DNA of 29,189 nucleotides from a virus. The notes beneath the pieces are model-generated. The model worked only from the letters and a program-made list of their open reading frames with translations, had not been told where the DNA came from and ran no database searches. Position 1 is the first letter of the stretch; every line of letters starts with the position of its first letter. The stretch lies in the IMG/VR virus record IMGVR_UViG_3300045115_000022, positions 1 through 29,189 of that record. One strand, 5' to 3'. The translations under genes were made by a program, and so were the position numbers. Below are positions 1 to 6,177 of this stretch, piece after piece.

Positions 1-69
1 GTTTTCATGTGCTCCCCCTGGTTTCCATCGGCGGCCCCTTGCCTCCGACACCAGCAAGATACCCTGCCC

Positions 70-105
70 GCAAAACAAACGCAAGTCTTTTTTCGTCCGT
101 TTTGC
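70..105. repeat. Interrupted inverted repeat with T6 in the loop
   Basis: GCAAAAC at 70-76 pairs with GTTTTGC at 99-105, and ACG at 79-81 pairs with CGT at 94-96. The two stems are separated by a 2-by-2 internal mismatch, and the loop contains six Ts. It could be an operator or a weak RNA hairpin. It is not a canonical terminator because the T-run lies in the loop. Confidence 0.35.
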
Positions 106-125
106 CGAGGTTGACGCAAGCCAAT

Positions 126-233
126 GGAATCATTGCGTTTTTCGCCACGTCGTTTCTTCTTGCCCGGATTTCGCGTTCCGGCACGGTCCGGGCGCTTGTT
201 CGGAATCGTCGGCGCAACTCGCCGGAATCATTG
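126..233. repeat. Two direct copies of GGAATCATTG
   Basis: The ten-base word GGAATCATTG occurs at 126-135 and again at 224-233, 98 bases apart. The second copy runs into the TTGACA hexamer of a promoter-like site. A regulator binding pair is possible, but two ten-base copies could be chance. Confidence 0.25.
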
Positions 234-260
234 ACATTTGCTCGGAAGCGGACGGAAAAT
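231..260 (+). promoter_or_regulatory. Promoter-like site upstream of the resolvase gene
   Basis: A perfect -35 hexamer TTGACA at 231-236 is followed after 18 bases by GAAAAT at 255-260, which matches the -10 consensus at four of six positions. It lies about 200 bases before the resolvase start and points toward it. The long leader and weak -10 keep confidence low. Confidence 0.35.
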
Positions 261-415
261 GTAGACCGCTGGCATCCGTCGCGGTATTATTTCCTCGCCA
301 TTGTCCTGCGGGGCACCCGCCCCACGGCAATCACCACCGCGGTTCCTGCCTCCAATCAGTGCACCCGGTGGTGCGCGATGCGTCCGGTGTTGTCAGATGC
401 ATAGCCACGTACCTC

Positions 416-444
416 TTGCATTGCCCGCCCTGGCCCGCTAGACT
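416..444 (+). promoter_or_regulatory. Second promoter-like site just before the resolvase gene
   Basis: TTGCAT (416-421) and TAGACT (439-444) are separated by exactly 17 bases. Transcription would begin close to the GGAGGTGG ribosome binding site of the next gene, giving a very short leader. The TTGC-start -35 with a 17-base spacer resembles the site before the XhlA-like gene at 1577-1605. Confidence 0.3.
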
Positions 445-462
445 CTCCGTGGAGGTGGGACA

Positions 463-1029
463 ATGGCATGCCAAGAGACTGGACAAGATCTTGTGCTGGC
501 GTGGGACGAGGCGAACCGTAGCGGATACGCGTTGCTCACGGTCGCTGCAACCCCGCAGTTGATCGGATTCGGCGTGGCGACCGGGACAACCGACGAGGCC
601 AGGCGCCGGGAAATCCTGCGGGTCTTCTACGAGGTTGAACAGGACCATGTTGGCGACGGCGTCCGCATGGCCGCTGTCTACATGGAGGATCACCACCTAC
701 AGCTCGAAGGCGGCAGGGCCACTGGCAAGAGCATTCGTGCCGTGTGGAAGCTGCGCACTGTGCTCGGCTGGCTCGAGATGGCGTGCACGCTCTACCGCTG
801 GCGACCGGTCGCCGTGGCCGCTGACGTCTGGCGCCGGGCCGTCTATGGGCGGCAGTGGATCAAGGGGGCAGACCGGGAGCGGTACAAGGAGCTGGCTCCG
901 ATGCTCGTGCGGTCCCTGTTTCCGCACTTGGGCCGGGCGTTGCTCTCGCACGATGAGGCCGAGGCGATCCTGATTGGCGTGTACGGGGCCCGCGAGGAGT
1001 GGCGGGCGAGACAACAGAAGAGGAGATGA
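463..1029 (+). CDS. RuvC-like Holliday junction resolvase
   Basis: The 188-residue product has the RNase H-fold layout of phage RuvC-type resolvases, which cut branched DNA during recombination or before packaging. Seen in the sequence: an N-terminal strand ending in Asp15 followed by a Gly-Tyr-Ala strand, an acidic residue at the end of a central strand (YME, Glu75), and a C-terminal HDEAEA motif (Asp164, Glu165, Glu167) leading into a helix ending in ILIG. This is the D-E-DxxD/E arrangement of the family, with Glu in place of the last Asp. The length fits bacterial and phage RuvC (about 160-190 residues). The ATG is preceded by GGAGGTGG with seven-base spacing. The stop overlaps the start region of the next gene, so the two are probably co-transcribed, opposite in direction to the structural genes. 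Confidence 0.75.
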   Translation: MACQETGQDLVLAWDEANRSGYALLTVAATPQLIGFGVATGTTDEARRREILRVFYEVEQDHVGDGVRMAAVYMEDHHLQLEGGRATGKSIRAVWKLRTVLGWLEMACTLYRWRPVAVAADVWRRAVYGRQWIKGADRERYKELAPMLVRSLFPHLGRALLSHDEAEAILIGVYGAREEWRARQQKRR

Positions 1030-1031
1030 CG

Positions 1032-1223
1032 ATGAGCGACAACCCAATCATGAAGTTCTTCGAGTACGAACACCTGCCCGCTCACCTGCGGGACGTGAGC
1101 GCCGAGATCTGCGAGGTGGCACGTAGGATGGATGCGGCGCTTCCGGACTGCGCGGAGAAGTCAGCCGGCCTGCGGAAACTGCTCGAGGCGAGGAATTTCT
1201 TTGTGCTGGCATTGCTGTCGTAG
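1032..1223 (+). CDS. Small helical protein resembling the Acb2/Tad1 sponge family
   Basis: A 63-residue protein. An FEYEHLP motif near the N-terminus is followed by two amphipathic helices, the second carrying EKSAGLRKLLEARNFF. The order (aromatic-rich start, helix, P-x-x-x-EK turn, LxKLLEA helix) resembles small phage proteins that I recall being grouped with Acb2/Tad1. Members of that group bind cyclic nucleotides or cyclic ADP-ribose variants and so block CBASS or Thoeris signalling. I chose ATG 1032 because AGAGGAG lies six bases upstream; in-frame starts at 999 and 1026 are possible. The gene directly follows the resolvase, with its ribosome binding site inside that gene's 3' end. The coding call is good. 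The anti-defence role is inference from a short motif and many family members have no tested function. Confidence 0.55.
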   Translation: MSDNPIMKFFEYEHLPAHLRDVSAEICEVARRMDAALPDCAEKSAGLRKLLEARNFFVLALLS

Positions 1224-1240
1224 CTTCGAAGAGAAGGCTA
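1221..1240. terminator. Weak stem-loop between convergent genes
   Basis: TAGCTTC (1221-1227) can pair with GAAGGCTA (1233-1240), with one bulged G and a five-base loop. It includes both stop codons of the converging genes. No T-run follows on either strand, so a role in ending transcription is only suggested by its position. Confidence 0.25.
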
Positions 1241-1555
1241 GCCACCCAGTGTCTTCTGGATGGCGTATAGGATGGCAGCTCCGGCGCCGCCACTGCCAAG
1301 CAGCTTTCCGACCAGGGCAAGGAAAGCCTTGCGGTTCGCCTCATTGGTCTTGGCCTCCTTCTTCTCGATGGACAGGAGTAGGTCGAGTTTCTTGGTGATG
1401 TCCCGGGCCTCGTTCCTGAGCTCGGAAAAGCCCTCGGTCAGATCCTTCAGCCACTTCTCTGTCCAGCGATGCCGTTCCTCGAAGAGATCCTTGGTCACGT
1501 AGTCATTGGCGGGTGGCATGATTGGACTTCCTCCGGTGTCGGTCGGGTCGTGCAT
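1238..1555 (-). CDS. XhlA-like small membrane protein, holin candidate
   Basis: The 105-residue product has a charged, predicted coiled-coil stretch at about 25-70 followed by one hydrophobic, glycine/alanine-rich segment at about 79-99 and a very short tail. This is the layout of the hemolysin XhlA family, which works with a holin in PBSX-type lysis cassettes. It is the last gene of the minus-strand block, a usual place for lysis functions, but no endolysin is visible next to it. Two starts are credible: ATG 1555 (after GGGAGTGGAG) and Met13 at 1519 (after GGAGGAAG, about eight to ten bases away). A two-start arrangement is known for some holins. A promoter-like site lies just upstream. The same shape is also seen in unrelated small phage membrane proteins. 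Confidence 0.65.
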   Translation of the reverse strand: MHDPTDTGGSPIMPPANDYVTKDLFEERHRWTEKWLKDLTEGFSELRNEARDITKKLDLLLSIEKKEAKTNEANRKAFLALVGKLLGSGGAGAAILYAIQKTLGG

Positions 1556-1576
1556 CGCTCCACTCCCTGCGACTAT

Positions 1577-1605
1577 AGGATAGCCCGCATCGCGCGCACG
1601 CGCAA
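1577..1605 (-). promoter_or_regulatory. Promoter-like site before the XhlA-like gene
   Basis: On the minus strand TTGCGC (1605-1600) and TATCCT (1582-1577) are spaced by 17 bases, and a TATAGT hexamer overlaps the latter at 1577-1572. The site fills the 51-base gap between the lipoprotein stop and the XhlA-like start. It could allow separate timing of the last gene. Confidence 0.4.
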
Positions 1606-1606
1606 G

Positions 1607-2002
1607 CTATCTGTTGCACTCCTCTGCTGGCAGCGGAACGCCGCCGCAGCATACATCGTCGCCCCCCAGGGAGAAACCGTCGTTCGCTGGTGTCCACGCC
1701 ATTGCGCTGACGGCCGGATCGCAGGCGAGGCAGGGGTGCCCCTTCGGGTCTTCCCACACCCCGGGCAAATCAGGCACGCACACGCCGTCGATGGCGCAGA
1801 AATAGGGGACCACCTCGTGCACACACACGCCTTCAACCAGGCTGTCTGCCGTGCAGAAGAGGCCGTCGTCGCAGTCCTCGGGTTCCATGTCCCCGCCGTC
1901 CATTCCATCCGCGTCTGTCACGTCCAATGCGACGGTTGCCGCCGGGGGGTCTTCCGGTGCGCACGAGAGTAGCAGGAATGCTGCGACGATAATGGTCCCC
2001 AT
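1607..2002 (-). CDS. Cysteine-rich lipoprotein
   Basis: The 131-residue product begins with a short hydrophobic stretch ending in the lipobox L11-L12-S13-C14, so it is predicted to be a lipoprotein, lipid-modified at Cys14. An acidic linker (about 20-45) precedes a domain with ten further cysteines in the order CDDGLFC, C, C-x5-C, C-x2-C, CC and C, plus the segment CDPAVSAMAW. From memory, such patterns are frequent in surface proteins of Myxococcota. The start at 2002 comes two bases after the tailspike stop (TGA-TC-ATG), with no strong Shine-Dalgarno, suggesting coupled translation. A phage lipoprotein at the end of a tail operon could block reinfection, aid lysis or alter the cell surface; none of these can be shown here. 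The reading frame continues open upstream inside the tailspike gene, but that part is a shadow. Confidence 0.7.
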   Translation of the reverse strand: MGTIIVAAFLLLSCAPEDPPAATVALDVTDADGMDGGDMEPEDCDDGLFCTADSLVEGVCVHEVVPYFCAIDGVCVPDLPGVWEDPKGHPCLACDPAVSAMAWTPANDGFSLGGDDVCCGGVPLPAEECNR

Positions 2003-2004
2003 GA

Positions 2005-4053
2005 TCACACCAGCGCAGCGGAAGCGATCAGGTTGTTGTCCCGGCAGTCGTGGCCATCCGGGAGGCCAGGTCCGCCGGCGGTCTCCGGCGTGCTGCGGAC
2101 GTTCGCATAGGCGCCGATGATTCGTAGGTCTGCCACTCCCGCCACGAGGCAGCGGTTGCCCTGCACGTAGTTTCCGCGGGCACTGTTCGTCAAGTGAACG
2201 ATTCCATAGGATGGGACAACGGCCAGGAGTCCAACGTCGACGCGGTTGTCGATGACGTTGCAGTCGTTGGCCGCAGTCCCGATGGTGATACCCTCGTTGA
2301 CGACGTCCGTGCAACGGCAGTCCACCACGTCGCACCGCTGGCCCTCGAGGAAGATTCCGCGCTGCGTGAGACCGGCAACGTTGTCCACGAGGCAGTCGGA
2401 GACCGCACAGTCCTGGGCGGTGGCGAGGACGTGGATGCCGTCTGCTGCTGCCACATTCTCGACCTTGCAGGCAGCCAGCCCGTTGTTCCATCCGTCGACC
2501 TGGATTCCCACGCCGCCCGGCGTCCGCACGGAAAAGCCGTTGCCCTGACAATGGCTTCCGTCGATGACGAGCCCGGCCCCCGTCGAGTCCTCGGATACAC
2601 CGCCGATGACCTGGCAGCGGGCGCAGTTGGAGTCGACATAGACTCCGACACCTCCGGCCCGCGAGACATTGGTCACGTCGACATGACAGAGAATGCATGT
2701 GGCAAACTGCACGCCCTGCGAGCCGGGGTTGTCGACTTGGCCGCGGACGTTGACACGGGTGCAACTCGTGAGCTCGATCCCATTGCTTCCGGCGTCCTTG
2801 ACGATTGCGTTCACATAGCCGTCGGTCCCCGCCGTGATTGCGACGCCGGAGTTGACCGGGGCACTGACTGTCGCCAGTCCGATCTCGAATCGATCCGCGC
2901 TCGTTGCGATTTCGATCCCGTATGCGCTTGGCGTGTCCACGAGCAGGCGGCCGATCTTCCAATCCGTGCCGCTGGTCATGGAAAAACCATTGCCGCCTGG
3001 CGTTGTCACGATGGCATCTCCGATGCTCCATTCGTTGCAGGTATCGACCTGGATTCCGTCTGTCGTCGGAGCCTCGACAATGATGTGTCCGACCTGCCAG
3101 CGATTGCAGATTGCAGCGAGCAGGCCGTAGTCATAACTGGCCCCCAGGATGCTCACGCGGTCGAGCGTGAAGGTCGAGCTGTCGAACCACAGGGCGCCCG
3201 CCGTGCTCGGGACGTAGGCTCCAGAATTGAGTGCCACAAGGCCGTCGACTTCGACGCGGGCCCCATTGCCGGACAGGACGAACTCTCCGGCATAGACGAA
3301 TCCGATCCCGTCGTTCCATGCCTCCCGCTCGCAGTCGATGATCCGGACGCGGACGTTGGCGCCGTAGGCATAGACGGCAACTCCACGCGGAGTCGCCGGA
3401 TTCAGCGACGGCCCTCCCGTAAGCTCGGAGAACTTGACCTCCTGCACGGTCACGTCTGTCGCAAAGCCCGTGGTCGTGACCAGGATTCCATTGAGAACGT
3501 TGGTCAGCGACAAGCCGCTGACTTTCAGCCGCCCGACGGTCACACCGGTCGTGTCCGCGATCTCCAGCCCGTTGTTGTCCCCGGCGGCATCGGAGACCAC
3601 GATATTCGTGGATGAAGCCCCCATTCCGATGATGCTCACGCGGGGGGTGCCCCCATCGATGGAGATCGGGGTCTCGCACGTGAATGTACCCTCGGAGAGC
3701 ACGACTGTTCCGCCGTTCGCTCCGAGCGAGGCAATGGCCGCGTTGATCGTGAGCGCCGCGTCCGCTCCGACAGCCACAGCATAGTCGGCCGCATCCTGCC
3801 ATGGCATCGGCGCATCCTCGGCCGCAACAACCACGGAGGCGCTGCGGGTATCGGCGTCCGTCGCGGTCTCGAGGTAGTTGACCCACTCGTAGACGTAGTG
3901 CCAGAGCCAGTTGTGATGGTTGCGCGTTGGTGGCAGCGCGTACTGATCGCCTTCAGGCTTGAGCCCTGCGGCCGGCTCATACGCGTTGGTCTTGCCGCCG
4001 TAGACGCCGATGACGGTTGCCCACTCGGGCTTGAATGTCGGCTTCGGAGCCAT
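2005..4053 (-). CDS. Tailspike or tail fibre with a long right-handed beta-helix
   Basis: A 682-residue protein. Residues 1-70 look like a baseplate attachment region with the tail-fibre motif P-x-x-NHHNWLWHYVYEWVNYLE. From about residue 95 to 650 the chain is a run of about 22-25-residue coils of the type G-I-x-V-x-x-C-x-x-x-x-I, as in pectate-lyase-like beta-helices of phage spikes that bind or cut surface polysaccharide. Many coils carry cysteines in register, suggesting stacked side chains. No catalytic residues can be named from sequence alone, and no C-terminal chaperone domain is evident. The start is preceded by GAGGTG at suitable spacing, and the gene follows the DUF2612 protein with a two-base gap. 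Its place after the baseplate genes fits a receptor-binding protein. Confidence 0.8.
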   Translation of the reverse strand: MAPKPTFKPEWATVIGVYGGKTNAYEPAAGLKPEGDQYALPPTRNHHNWLWHYVYEWVNYLETATDADTRSASVVVAAEDAPMPWQDAADYAVAVGADAALTINAAIASLGANGGTVVLSEGTFTCETPISIDGGTPRVSIIGMGASSTNIVVSDAAGDNNGLEIADTTGVTVGRLKVSGLSLTNVLNGILVTTTGFATDVTVQEVKFSELTGGPSLNPATPRGVAVYAYGANVRVRIIDCEREAWNDGIGFVYAGEFVLSGNGARVEVDGLVALNSGAYVPSTAGALWFDSSTFTLDRVSILGASYDYGLLAAICNRWQVGHIIVEAPTTDGIQVDTCNEWSIGDAIVTTPGGNGFSMTSGTDWKIGRLLVDTPSAYGIEIATSADRFEIGLATVSAPVNSGVAITAGTDGYVNAIVKDAGSNGIELTSCTRVNVRGQVDNPGSQGVQFATCILCHVDVTNVSRAGGVGVYVDSNCARCQVIGGVSEDSTGAGLVIDGSHCQGNGFSVRTPGGVGIQVDGWNNGLAACKVENVAAADGIHVLATAQDCAVSDCLVDNVAGLTQRGIFLEGQRCDVVDCRCTDVVNEGITIGTAANDCNVIDNRVDVGLLAVVPSYGIVHLTNSARGNYVQGNRCLVAGVADLRIIGAYANVRSTPETAGGPGLPDGHDCRDNNLIASAALV

Positions 4054-4055
4054 GT

Positions 4056-5912
4056 CTACACCTCGTAGTCGTGCGGATAGATGTCTGCGAACACGCCGCC
4101 GATGCCCTCGCGGACCCCGGCCCCATTCACCTCGTCGAAGCAGCCGGCCTGCGGATCATCGACCCAGCCGAAATGCTGCTTGTCTTCGGCGCTCACGACC
4201 CACAGCGTCACGCCGCCCGCTGCGATGGGTTGGAACTGGTCGGTGATGTCGTTTGGCAGTGGGTCTGCGCCGGCCGCCATGCGCAAGGCGACGATGACGT
4301 GCGATGACTGATGCGGATGCGGGATGCTCTCTTCCGCGTAGGTGCGGCGCACCCGGAGCATCTGCGGATGGAAGATGTTTTGGAACGCCTGGATAATCTG
4401 CTCGGTCAGGCCATTGCCCGTGTTGATGGCAGCCTTGATGAGGATGCGCAGCCGGTAGTCGGCATCGGAGAGCCCGCCGCGCTGCTGGCCAACGATTGCC
4501 CCGATGCGGTCGAGCTGCTTGCCGGTCGCGTAGTTGACCCAGAGCTGCTTGCCCACGTCAACCAGGACCTCATAGAGATCCTCGAAGATCGCCTTGGGCG
4601 CCACGGCCCCGATCAGCGCCTTGCAGAAATCCTTGAGGTAGGTGCTCTGCTGGTACTGACCGGGCAATGCGTAGGTCTCCTGCTCTTCCCACAAGGGCCA
4701 GGACCATTGGTATTCGTATGGACCGATGTCCCATGCGGCACCGCTCAGTGCAGCCCCGAGGATGTCTGCCGAGCGACCAGAAACTGCCTGCCCCGCGTCA
4801 ATTGCGAGTGCCCCATAGAGCAACGTGAAGTCGCCGCCAGCCGCGTTCGTGTGCCCGGGGTCCTGGCCGATCTTGTCGTTCGGGCCGACTACCCAACCCG
4901 CGGTTTCCGTGCCGTTGCTGTAGCTGATGTTGCAATCGCTATCGGGCTGTGCCGTCCCGCTCGACCAGTAGCCCCGGCCTGAGCAGTTGCGGACGATGCA
5001 GTTGCGGACGTTCGGCGCTGCGCCGACCGGGTTGGCCGCCACATGGATGCCGTGCTGGCACCCGTAGACAACGCCGTTGCGGACGCGGCAGTATGCTCCA
5101 AGGAAGGCTGCGGCCGTCTCGCAGAGGATGCCAACGTCAGACCCACCGCCGATGATCTCGAAGTTGGTGAGGCTGATGCCGCGGCTGTCCTGGTGACAAT
5201 GCAGGACCGTGCCACCGCCCGAGTTGTCATGGAGTTTGAGTCCGTCAACAACCAGACAGTCCCCGGCCCCGGCTCCGCCGAACGAGACGCCCGTGAAGTC
5301 GTTTGTCGCAACGCAATCCCGGATCTCCGCCCCGGTGACTGTCGGTCGGCCGCACGCGTTGATCGAGCGGATGCCGACGATGGCCCCGCCTGCCGCCGTG
5401 CTCTGGAGGCGGACGATCTCCGGGCTCGTGATGGTTCCGCCGCCGCAGCCATCGAGCGTGATGCCGAAGTGCGACGCGTTGTTGTCCGTCCCGATGTTGA
5501 TGACCGGCCGGAGGATGGTCGGTTCGGCAGTGCACCGGATGTGGTAGCAGTTCCCGGCAGCGGCGTAGCCGTTGTTCTCGAGATAGGGGTCTTCGATGAC
5601 GTTGTCTATTCCGGAGACCCACAGCACATACCGTCCATAGCGCTTGGCCTTGACTCGGCCGGAATCCCGCTCGAGGATCAGTCGATTGCCGGCGCCCGTG
5701 ATTCGGAGCCAGTCGAGCGTTGCCGCCAGGCCGTCGAACGTGTAGTCGCCGCCGGCGTGCTTCCACGTGATGTTGTTCTTCGTCCAGACGACGGTCGGCA
5801 CGGTATCCGTGTGCGGTCCGTGCGATATGATCGTATCTCCATTGGCGGCGGCGGCCAGCGCTGCCGACAGGCTGGTGAGTGGTTGCCCGGCTCCGAAGTG
5901 GATCTCAGACAT
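4056..5912 (-). CDS. Baseplate DUF2612-type protein fused to an N-terminal beta-helix
   Basis: The 618-residue product has two parts. Residues about 5-402 form a parallel beta-helix beginning with a GDTI-x-x-x-GP-x-T strand (24-34) and an ITWKHAGGDYTFDG motif (48-61), and ending in a DIGPYEYQ strand. Residues about 420-618 match the DUF2612 family found next to baseplate J genes, with GKQLDRIGAIVGQQRGGLSD near 464-483 followed by DYRLRILIKAAINTGNG. DUF2612 proteins are usually about 200 residues and stand alone. The role is likely to link the baseplate wedge to the fibre, with the helix as a built-in spike or spacer. ATG 5912 follows a GGGGGGCGGG run and overlaps the previous stop by eight bases; ATG 5936 is an alternative. 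The beta-helix is clearly related to the secreted protein at 26725-28092. Confidence 0.78.
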   Translation of the reverse strand: MSEIHFGAGQPLTSLSAALAAAANGDTIISHGPHTDTVPTVVWTKNNITWKHAGGDYTFDGLAATLDWLRITGAGNRLILERDSGRVKAKRYGRYVLWVSGIDNVIEDPYLENNGYAAAGNCYHIRCTAEPTILRPVINIGTDNNASHFGITLDGCGGGTITSPEIVRLQSTAAGGAIVGIRSINACGRPTVTGAEIRDCVATNDFTGVSFGGAGAGDCLVVDGLKLHDNSGGGTVLHCHQDSRGISLTNFEIIGGGSDVGILCETAAAFLGAYCRVRNGVVYGCQHGIHVAANPVGAAPNVRNCIVRNCSGRGYWSSGTAQPDSDCNISYSNGTETAGWVVGPNDKIGQDPGHTNAAGGDFTLLYGALAIDAGQAVSGRSADILGAALSGAAWDIGPYEYQWSWPLWEEQETYALPGQYQQSTYLKDFCKALIGAVAPKAIFEDLYEVLVDVGKQLWVNYATGKQLDRIGAIVGQQRGGLSDADYRLRILIKAAINTGNGLTEQIIQAFQNIFHPQMLRVRRTYAEESIPHPHQSSHVIVALRMAAGADPLPNDITDQFQPIAAGGVTLWVVSAEDKQHFGWVDDPQAGCFDEVNGAGVREGIGGVFADIYPHDYEV

Positions 5913-6177
5913 GCCCGCCCCCCAGCCGCCATGCAAGCGGCGATGGCTTGACAGAGTTGCCGCCCTTGGTCACGCACCAGGCCCTGTCCGCGATGCTGCC
6001 TGCATCGAGCCCTTTTTTTTCCTCGACCTCTGCCACGGCAAGCCGACAGGACTGCGAGACCCGAATCTCGCCACGCTCCCCCGGACCCCACGGATGATTG
6101 ACAGGACCCATGCCGATCACGAGGCCCTCGAATTCATGGCCGGCGGGGCCGGCGATATAGCAGACGGTCACGATCAC
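5905..6177 (-). CDS. Small protein of unknown function between baseplate genes
   Basis: About 90 residues, with no family recognised. The sequence opens with a hydrophobic strand (IVTVCYIAGPAG), continues with glycine/proline-rich segments, and then an AVAEVEEKKG helix and a basic tail. I chose GTG 6177 because it overlaps the baseplate J stop as GTGA, matching the style of neighbouring junctions; ATG 6231 and GTG 6171 are also in frame. Its end overlaps the next gene by eight bases. Close packing on both sides argues that it is real. A phage baseplate accessory role is inferred only from position. Confidence 0.5.
   Translation of the reverse strand: MIVTVCYIAGPAGHEFEGLVIGMGPVNHPWGPGERGEIRVSQSCRLAVAEVEEKKGLDAGSIADRAWCVTKGGNSVKPSPLAWRLGGGHV

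Larger units (their letters stand above)
1..462. other. Left-end stretch with no convincing gene; probable control region
   Basis: Reading frames on both strands here are short, start without a Shine-Dalgarno site and have no recognisable domain (for example 9-404 on the plus strand and 5-217 on the minus strand). The stretch is locally richer in A/T runs than the genes around it. It holds an interrupted inverted repeat, a repeated ten-base word and two promoter-like pairs, and it ends at the ribosome binding site of the resolvase gene. I read it as the upstream control region of the rightward two-gene unit. A fragment of an earlier gene entering from the left cannot be excluded. Confidence 0.55.

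Noticed and set aside
9-404. Plus-strand frame of 131 codons at the left end
   Set aside because: No Shine-Dalgarno, no recognisable motif and low coding quality. It overlaps a region with promoter-like sites.
2003-3031. Upstream part of the long minus-strand frame that contains the lipoprotein
   Set aside because: It overlaps the tailspike in another frame and is Arg/Gly-rich without pattern. The signal peptide and lipobox begin only at 2002.
2194-3615. Plus-strand open frame of 473 codons inside the tailspike gene
   Set aside because: No ribosome site and no domain; the minus-strand frame gives a regular beta-helix, so this is a shadow.
2005-5912. Diversity-generating retroelement acting on the tailspike
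   Set aside because: No reverse transcriptase gene and no template-variable repeat pair were seen in the window, and the tailspike lacks a C-type lectin ending.
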